Shown piece by piece: positions 15,835 through 20,545 of a stretch of 20,545 nucleotides of DNA. The position numbers and the translations under genes were made by a program. This DNA is from JBFXAM01 sp050184295 (GTDB lineage: Bacteria; Planctomycetota; Phycisphaerae; UBA1845; Fen-1342), in contig JBFXAM010000078.1 in NCBI GenBank assembly GCA_050184295.1, forward strand, positions 1-20,545, given 5' to 3'. The notes beneath the pieces were generated by a model, which was given only the letters and a program-made list of their open reading frames with translations, was not told where the DNA came from and did no database searches. Position 1 is the stretch's first letter. Each line of letters begins with the position of its first letter.

Positions 15835-17994
15835 ATGAGCAAGCCACTCGCCCGCAAAACGTCCCAATCTCCGCCAGCCGCCCGTGCGCGCAGCGCTGCG
15901 CCGTCGCGAAGGACGAGCGCCGCCGCGGCTGCGGCGCCGGGCGCGGGGCCGACGGTGGAAATTCACGTGCCGCAGCGCTTCTGTGAAGATGCGGAGTTGG
16001 CGCTGGAACGCGAGTGGATCGCGACGAACGGCCTGGGCGGGTTCGCGTCGGGGACAGTCGCCGGCGCGCTGACCCGCCGCTACCACGCGCTATTGCTCGC
16101 GGCGCTGCATCCGCCGCTCGGGCGCACGATCCTGGTCGCCAAATTCGACGAGACGGCAACGGCGGGGGGCGAGAAGCTGGGGCTCTATTCCAACGTCTGG
16201 AGCACGGGTCTCGAACACCCGCCGGGCTGTCGCTGGCTGCGCCGTTTCGACGTGCTCGATGGTGTACCGACGTGGTGCTACGAATTCGGCGCGGGTCGAC
16301 TGCACAAGCGCGTCTGGATGGAGCACGGCGAGAACACGACCTATGTGCAGTATGCGTGGAGCGGTCCTGGGCCGACCGAGATCGCGGGACGGCTGCTCGT
16401 GAACGACCGCGACTATCACAGCCTTACGCCCGGCGATCAGCGCCAAATGACCGTCGAGGCGCAGGACGCGGGACTGCGCATCCGCTCCGGCGGCGGCGCG
16501 GCCGCTGCGATCGACGCGCGCCTGCTTGCGGCACCCGCGGCCAAGGCGGCGTGGACGCCGACGCACGACTGGTATCGGGGCTTCCGGCTCGACTTCGAGC
16601 GCTCGGTGGGCTACGAGCACGTTGACGATCACCTGTGCGCCGGGGTCGCGCACTTTACGCTGCTTCCCGGCGACGCGGTCGCGCTGCGACTGTCCGCGGT
16701 GACCACACCGGCGGAGAGCGATGCGGCAAGCGCGGCGGCCAGCGACGCCGGCGGGCGCGCGGCGCTGGCGCGCGAGATCGCGCGGTCGCGCGCGCTGATC
16801 GCAACGGCGCGGCGCGCGTTGCCCGCGATCGACGACACGCCCGTCGCGGTGCGGCAGCTCGTGCTCGCGGCGGACCAGTTCGTCGTGGCGCGCCCGACTG
16901 CGGACAATCCGACCGGCCATACGATCATCGCGGGCTATCCGTGGTTCACCGACTGGGGCCGCGATACGATGATCTCGCTGCCGGGGCTGACGCTCAGCAC
17001 CGGCCGCTATGAGCTGGCGCGCGAGGTGCTGCGCACGTGGGCGCGGCATGTCGATCAGGGGATGATTCCCAACCGCTTTCCCGACGCCGGCGATCAACCC
17101 GAATACAACACCGCGGATGCGACGCTCTGGTATATCCAGGCGATCGACGCGTATTGGCGCGCCACAGGCGACCGCGAGACGCTGCGCGAGCTCTTCCCCG
17201 TGCTGCGCGAAATCGTCGCGTGGCACGTCCGCGGCACGCGCTACGGCATCCGCGTCGACGACGACGGGCTCATCCACGCCGGCGTCGAGGGTGTGCAGCT
17301 CACGTGGATGGACGCGAAAGTCCACGGCCGCGTCATCACGCCGCGCGTGGGCAAGCCGGTCGAGATCAACGCCTTGTGGCACGCCGGGCTGCGCTGCCTG
17401 GAGTCGTTTGCGCGTGAACTGGGCGAGCCGGCGGCGGGCGCGGATTTCGCGCTGCTCGCCGATCGGGCGCGGGCGTCGTTCGAGCGCTTCTGGAACGCCG
17501 AGCGCGATTGCTTGTACGACGTGCTCGACGGCCCCGGCGGCACCGACGCGCGGGTTCAGGCGAACCAGATTTTCGCCGTCTCGCTGGATCATTCGCCGCT
17601 GACGCGAGCGCAGCAGAAGGCGGTCGTGGACACCGTCGAGCGCGAATTACTGACGTGGTTCGGGTTGCGGACGCTCGCGACCCACGAACCGCTCTATCAC
17701 GGACGCTACCAAGGCGACATCGTGGCACGCGACGAGGCGTATCACCAGGGAACCGCGTGGGGTTGGCTGCTCGGTCCGTTTGTGATCGCTCACCACCGGG
17801 TCTATCGCGACCCGGCGGCCGCGCGACGGTATCTCGAACCGCTGTTCGGTCAGCTCTGGACGCACGCGATCGGTACGCTGGCGGAGATCTTCGACGGCGA
17901 CCCGCCGCATCAGCCGCGCGGCTGCTATGCGCAGGCGTGGACCGTCGCGGAGACGCTGCGGGCGTGGCAACGGACGCAGGGCACCGCCGGGTAG
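15835..17994 (+). CDS. Glycogen debranching enzyme (amylo-alpha-1,6-glucosidase type)
   Basis: 719 aa from ATG 15835, with GAGAGAAG immediately upstream. Residues 1-40 are an Ala/Ser/Arg-rich leader, probably disordered. The rest matches the bacterial/archaeal debranching family (GH133-type): an N-terminal beta domain opening with EWIATNGLGGFASGTVAG and RRYHALL (about 60-270), then an (alpha/alpha)6 barrel (about 320-710) containing GYPWFTDWGRD (Asp373, Asp377), MIPNRFPD, YNTADATLWYI and QLTWMDAK (Asp493). It removes alpha-1,6-linked glucose at glycogen branch points in the cytoplasm. Length is usual for the family. No other glycogen gene is in the window. It is transcribed away from the CHASE2 kinase, with 217 bp between the starts. 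Confidence 0.92.
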   Translation: MSKPLARKTSQSPPAARARSAAPSRRTSAAAAAAPGAGPTVEIHVPQRFCEDAELALEREWIATNGLGGFASGTVAGALTRRYHALLLAALHPPLGRTILVAKFDETATAGGEKLGLYSNVWSTGLEHPPGCRWLRRFDVLDGVPTWCYEFGAGRLHKRVWMEHGENTTYVQYAWSGPGPTEIAGRLLVNDRDYHSLTPGDQRQMTVEAQDAGLRIRSGGGAAAAIDARLLAAPAAKAAWTPTHDWYRGFRLDFERSVGYEHVDDHLCAGVAHFTLLPGDAVALRLSAVTTPAESDAASAAASDAGGRAALAREIARSRALIATARRALPAIDDTPVAVRQLVLAADQFVVARPTADNPTGHTIIAGYPWFTDWGRDTMISLPGLTLSTGRYELAREVLRTWARHVDQGMIPNRFPDAGDQPEYNTADATLWYIQAIDAYWRATGDRETLRELFPVLREIVAWHVRGTRYGIRVDDDGLIHAGVEGVQLTWMDAKVHGRVITPRVGKPVEINALWHAGLRCLESFARELGEPAAGADFALLADRARASFERFWNAERDCLYDVLDGPGGTDARVQANQIFAVSLDHSPLTRAQQKAVVDTVERELLTWFGLRTLATHEPLYHGRYQGDIVARDEAYHQGTAWGWLLGPFVIAHHRVYRDPAAARRYLEPLFGQLWTHAIGTLAEIFDGDPPHQPRGCYAQAWTVAETLRAWQRTQGTAG

Positions 17995-18552
17995 CGTGGC
18001 GGCGATCTGACACGGGTCGGTTCGCGGCGCGCGGGAGTGACGATGAGATGCGCTCGTCGCGCTGCGGCTGCTACGCTTGCCGCGCGGGTTGGCGGGCGAG
18101 CGTCGAAAACGTCGGCGCTCGCACATTTCGTCCACGAGGCGGCGGGTTTTCGACGGTGACGCACGAATCATGCCGCAGCTCATGGCCGGGGACTCACTTG
18201 CGGCGTGCGTTCGCGACGTCGCGGGGCGGGTCACTTATGCGGCCGCGGCGGCGCCAAATCCCGGGCGCGCCTGGTCCACGACAGTGACGGACGCCTGAGC
18301 GCGGTGTCGGCGAGGTGGACGCCCGCGGGGCGATCGCGTGCCGCCAGTCGCGGCGTCGCGCGGATGCGCCTGGGGAATGACGCCGGCTCTGCGTCGTTGG
18401 TCGAGGGTGTAGGCGGTGGTTCGAGGCCGCGCGGGGCGCGAATCCGCACGGACGGCAGGGTTCGCCCAGACTTTGGTGGGCTTCCGTTCGGTGTGCAGCG
18501 CGACGACGAATCGCGGGCAGTGGGTCTGTTTCGTGAAAAAGTGAATTCGAAA
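17995..18552. other. Gene-free stretch after the debranching gene
   Basis: No convincing gene. All frames give Arg/Pro/Ala-rich translations without recognisable motifs. It holds a hairpin GCGAGCG/CGCTCGC (18096-18102 with 18116-18122) that could serve as a terminator, though it lacks a T-run. It also holds a 9-bp inverted repeat, GTCGAAAAC (18102-18110) with GTTTTCGAC (18146-18154). The palindromic repeat array begins right after it. Confidence 0.5.
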
Positions 18553-18790
18553 GGGTGGTACGGGCGTCTCGCCCGTGTCGGCCGCGTGAACGCGCGAGGC
18601 GCGTCCCACCCAAAGGAACATGAACGGGCGGGGCGCCCGTGCCACCCAGACTAAAATGGTCGAGACGACCGTACCACGCGGACTAACACGAACGGGCGAG
18701 ACGCGCGTACCACGCAGACTAACGCGAACGGGCGAGACGCGCGTACCACCCGAAAGAACACCAAACCGCGAGGCGCCCGTGCCCCCCGGA
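18553..18790. repeat. Array of short palindromic units (REP-like), ~36-bp period
   Basis: A full palindrome (ACGGGCG-TCT-CGCCCGT, 18560-18576) is followed by six degenerate copies in the opposite orientation. Each ends in a GTACCAC/GTGCCAC-type core, starting at 18602, 18639, 18671, 18707, 18743 and 18779: spacings 37, 32, 36, 36, 36. The two best copies (18690-18725 and 18726 onward) are near identical, with core GGGCGAGACGCGCGTACCAC. Each unit can fold into a small hairpin. Such 'GGCACGGGCG...CGCCCGTG' palindromes are known as interspersed repeats in Planctomycetota-like genomes (from memory). The array ends about 80 bp before tRNA-Thr. Confidence 0.7.
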
Positions 18791-18865
18791 TCAAACTGGC
18801 CCACTTCCGAATCGTGCGACGGTGTAGCGGAAAACGCGGGAATCACCGAGAATGCGGCCTGGCTT

Positions 18866-18938
18866 GCCACCGTAGCTCAATTGGCAGAGCAGCGGTTTTG
18901 TAAACCGCAGGTTGCGGGTTCGAGTCCCGCCGGTGGCT
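18866..18938 (+). tRNA. tRNA-Thr (anticodon TGT)
   Basis: A 73-nt cloverleaf: acceptor stem GCCACCG (18866-18872) with CGGTGGC (18931-18937); D arm GCTC/GAGC; anticodon stem GCGGT/ACCGC around loop TTTGTAA, anticodon TGT at 18899-18901, reading ACA; T arm GCGGG-TTCGAGT-CCCGC. The discriminator base is T, and CCA is not encoded. No T-rich terminator follows closely. The palindromic repeat array lies upstream and the RHS fragment downstream. Confidence 0.96.
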
Positions 18939-18949
18939 TTCTCACCTGA

Positions 18950-19270
18950 TGCCGCACCGCCTCGCGCGGCGACGCCTTTCTCCGCGTGACTCAAAGACTT
19001 GCGCGCCGCGCTCGGCACCGCCGCGGCGCTCGCGGCAATGCGCCTGGCCGAACCCGCCAGTGTCGTTTCGCGCTCCGATTGCCTGCGCTTTTGCAGCGCG
19101 CTTCCGGCGTCCGAATCGGCCGTCTCGGCATCGCTGGCGGCGGGCTTCTGGTCCGCGTCTTCCGCCCGACCGTGGTCAGTGCCCGTGGCCCGCATCGCGA
19201 TCCGTTGCGGCTCCTCCGCTGGCGGGGTCGGGGCGAGGTTTGGCGACGCCCCCAGCGCGCCAGTCAGGTC
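18950..19270. other. Junction between tRNA-Thr and the RHS fragment
   Basis: The plus frame that becomes RHS is open from 18950, but up to about 19270 it encodes an Arg-rich string with no YD repeats, so it does not look coding. On the minus strand, the stretch 19195-18960 reads in one frame with high third-position GC and an Ala/Glu/Asp/Ser-rich composition (for example ERETTLAGSARRIAASAAAV). This could be the remnant of a broken gene, but that frame runs on through the tRNA to a stop at 18791, so it cannot be a normal gene. No RBS or recognisable start for RHS is seen. Confidence 0.4.
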
Positions 19271-20545
19271 GTGGTAGCGCAGACCAGCGACGAGTTCACG
19301 CCGCCGGGGACGCTCGTGCATGGCTACAATGACCGCAATGAATTGACGGGAACGACGCTGGCGAGCAGCGACTGGCGGAGCTACGACTACGACGCGATCG
19401 GCAACCGGCTGGAAGCCGTCGCGTACGACTCGCCGACGCTCACGGCCGAGTACAATAGCAACGTGCTGAATCAGTACGAGAACGTGCTGATCTCCGGCGG
19501 CGCGCAGCCGATCCCGCAGGGATTGGTCTACGACGCCGACGGCAACATGACCGAGATGTTCGCGGTGGGCGACGCGAATTGCAGCGGGACGGTGAACAAC
19601 TTCGACATCGACGCGTTCGTGGCGGCGGTAGTCTATGCCGAGGAGGAGACCGCGCCGGAGGATTACACCGAAGCGGGGGGTGATCAGGAGTGCTGGGACC
19701 GCCGGCATGAATGGGGCGACTTCACGGGCGACAGCGAGATCAACAACTTCGACGTCGATCCGTTCGTGGCCGTGCTGAGCGGCGGCGGGGCAAGCGGGGC
19801 GCTGGTGCTGCGTTTCGAATGGGACGCCGAGAACCGGCTGGCGAAGATCGACTATCCCGACGCGTGCGGCAGCGGCGCGCCGAACGGGTTCAAGCGGCTG
19901 ACATTTGCGTATGACTATATGAACCGGCGAATCGAAAAGAAAGTCGAGACCTGCAACACCGGCACGCCGGCGTACACGACGACGAGCCAGCGGCGGTTCG
20001 TGTATGATGAATGGAATCTATTGCTCGAACTCGACGCGTTGAACAGTAATGCCGTCGTGCGGAAGTATACGTGGGGACTGGACCTGAGCGGACTGAACGG
20101 TTTTGGCGCAAGTGCCGGATCGAGTAGCACCGGCTTCCAGCCGGTGGGCTGGGGTGGCACAGGCGTCCCGCCCCTCAGTGGTTTGCACTCTGCCGGCGGC
20201 ATCGGCGGCTTGCTGGCGGTGGACGTCCAGTCGGCCGACCCGGACACCGCCGAGTCCGGCGGCTTCTGGTTCACCTACGACGCCAACGGCAACGTCATGC
20301 AGCTCCTCGCCGGCGACAGCGGCTACGGCGGCGCAACGGCCGACGAGTGGCACGACGATCGTCTCGTCGGGCGCTATGAATACGATCCCTATGGCAACGT
20401 GGCCAACACGCTCAGCGCGTTTGCGCTGACGAATCCGATGCGCTTCAGTACGAAATATTGGGATATCGAAAGCGGGTTCGGGGATTGGGGAGAACGGTAC
20501 TATGATCCGCGGTTGGGAAGGTGGATGAACCATGACCCGATGGGC
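19271..20545 (+). CDS. RHS/YD-repeat protein, C-terminal part (5'-truncated, runs off the right edge)
   Basis: 425 in-frame codons with no stop to the window end. RHS features in order: YDYDAIGNRLE, LVYDADGNMTE, FEWDAENRLAKIDYP, FAYDYMNRRIEKK, FVYDEWNLLLELD, YTWGLDLSG, GGIGGLLAV, FTYDANGNVM, YEYDPYGNV and the RHS core RFSTKYWDIESG with RYYDPRLGRWMNHDPMG. RHS proteins form a beta-cocoon that encloses a C-terminal variable domain, often a toxin, which would lie beyond the edge. GTG 19271 is only the point where the sequence becomes RHS-like; no RBS or signal peptide is seen and the large N-terminal shell is missing, so this may be a fragment or an orphan RHS tip. Two inserts interrupt it in frame: a dockerin-like pair (about 19560-19805) and a palindromic-repeat composite (about 20098-20190). 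Confidence 0.8.
   Translation, partial: MVAQTSDEFTPPGTLVHGYNDRNELTGTTLASSDWRSYDYDAIGNRLEAVAYDSPTLTAEYNSNVLNQYENVLISGGAQPIPQGLVYDADGNMTEMFAVGDANCSGTVNNFDIDAFVAAVVYAEEETAPEDYTEAGGDQECWDRRHEWGDFTGDSEINNFDVDPFVAVLSGGGASGALVLRFEWDAENRLAKIDYPDACGSGAPNGFKRLTFAYDYMNRRIEKKVETCNTGTPAYTTTSQRRFVYDEWNLLLELDALNSNAVVRKYTWGLDLSGLNGFGASAGSSSTGFQPVGWGGTGVPPLSGLHSAGGIGGLLAVDVQSADPDTAESGGFWFTYDANGNVMQLLAGDSGYGGATADEWHDDRLVGRYEYDPYGNVANTLSAFALTNPMRFSTKYWDIESGFGDWGERYYDPRLGRWMNHDPMG
19560..19805 (+). other. Dockerin-like module inserted in the RHS protein
   Basis: It encodes two calcium-loop-like units, GDANCSGTVNNFDIDAFV and GDFTGDSEINNFDVDPFV, between DADGNMTE and FEWDAENRL, which normally lie close together in YD-repeat proteins. 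It is the same NNFDIDPFV module as at the C-terminus of the 733-aa protein (6613-6816). Confidence 0.75.
20118..20185 (+). repeat. Composite palindromic repeat inside the RHS gene
   Basis: CACCGGCT-TCC-AGCCGGTG (20128-20146) is a perfect palindrome. It is followed by GGTGGCACAGGCGTCCCGCC (20153-20172), half of a second GGCACAGGCG...-type palindrome whose right arm has decayed. It encodes SSSTGFQPVGWGGTGVPP in frame, and these peptides recur as spurious translations of interspersed repeats in related genomes (from memory). It splits the usual GLDLSG...AGGIGGLLAV junction of RHS. Confidence 0.65.

Noticed and set aside
16090..17592. A 500-codon minus-strand ORF opposite the debranching enzyme
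   Set aside because: Antisense shadow with Arg/Val-rich composition and no motifs.
18553..18790. Possible CRISPR array
   Set aside because: The 36-bp period is tempting, but the repeated part fills most of each unit, copies are degenerate, there are no unique ~30-bp spacers, and no cas gene is in the window.
18620..18949. A 109-codon plus-strand ORF ending in VAQLAEQRFCKPQVAGSSPAGG
   Set aside because: Its end is the translation of tRNA-Thr and its start the translation of the palindromic repeats, a well-known type of false ORF.
18791..19708. A 305-codon minus-strand ORF across the tRNA and the RHS start
   Set aside because: It runs through the tRNA gene and lies antisense to RHS repeats. 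Only its middle (about 18960-19195) has coding-like composition, noted as a possible remnant.

Overview
The window is GC-rich bacterial DNA that most resembles a Planctomycetota genome, probably Phycisphaerae-like. The pointers are protein signatures, not a marker gene. A secreted protein carries the Cys-rich 'GACC...C' repeats and paired dockerin-like 'NNFDIDPFV' modules common in that phylum. There is also a membrane Ser/Thr kinase with a CHASE2 domain, an RHS/YD-repeat protein, and families of short palindromic interspersed repeats. The taxonomic call is inference.

Left end (1-1660): a HEPN-type protein with an RX4H motif and visibly more AT-rich codons than the rest of the window, facing a lone HicB-like antitoxin with no HicA beside it. 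1811-4152: a minus-strand LCAT-like lipase lipoprotein and a DinB-superfamily protein. 4618-7970: a secreted multidomain protein whose N-terminus has a clan CD (caspase/gingipain-like) His-Gly / Ala-Cys dyad, then an Amidase_2-type peptidoglycan amidase lipoprotein. 8072-9538: a minus-strand exported Ala/Pro-rich protein of unknown function, ending against the amidase at a hairpin.

9662-13242: plus-strand housekeeping-type genes: purQ, a degenerate MnmE-like GTPase, and a CorC/HlyC-type CBS-domain membrane protein. 13272-17994: a CHASE2 Ser/Thr kinase (minus) diverges from a glycogen-debranching enzyme (plus). 17995-18865 has no recognisable gene but holds a tandem array of ~36-bp palindromic units just before tRNA-Thr(TGT) at 18866-18938. 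From about 19271 to the right edge runs the C-terminal part of an RHS-repeat protein. Its recognisable 5' part is missing, and two foreign modules sit in frame inside it: a dockerin-like pair and a composite of interspersed palindromic repeats.

Few genes form obvious operons. The 733-aa protein and the amidase are co-directional and both exported; the others look individually transcribed. At two genes (hicB-like and mnmE-like) a good -10 box lies seven bases from the ATG, suggesting leaderless mRNAs. The most unusual parts are the protease-like dockerin protein, the modular RHS gene, the repeat array at the tRNA, and the reduced MnmE paralogue.
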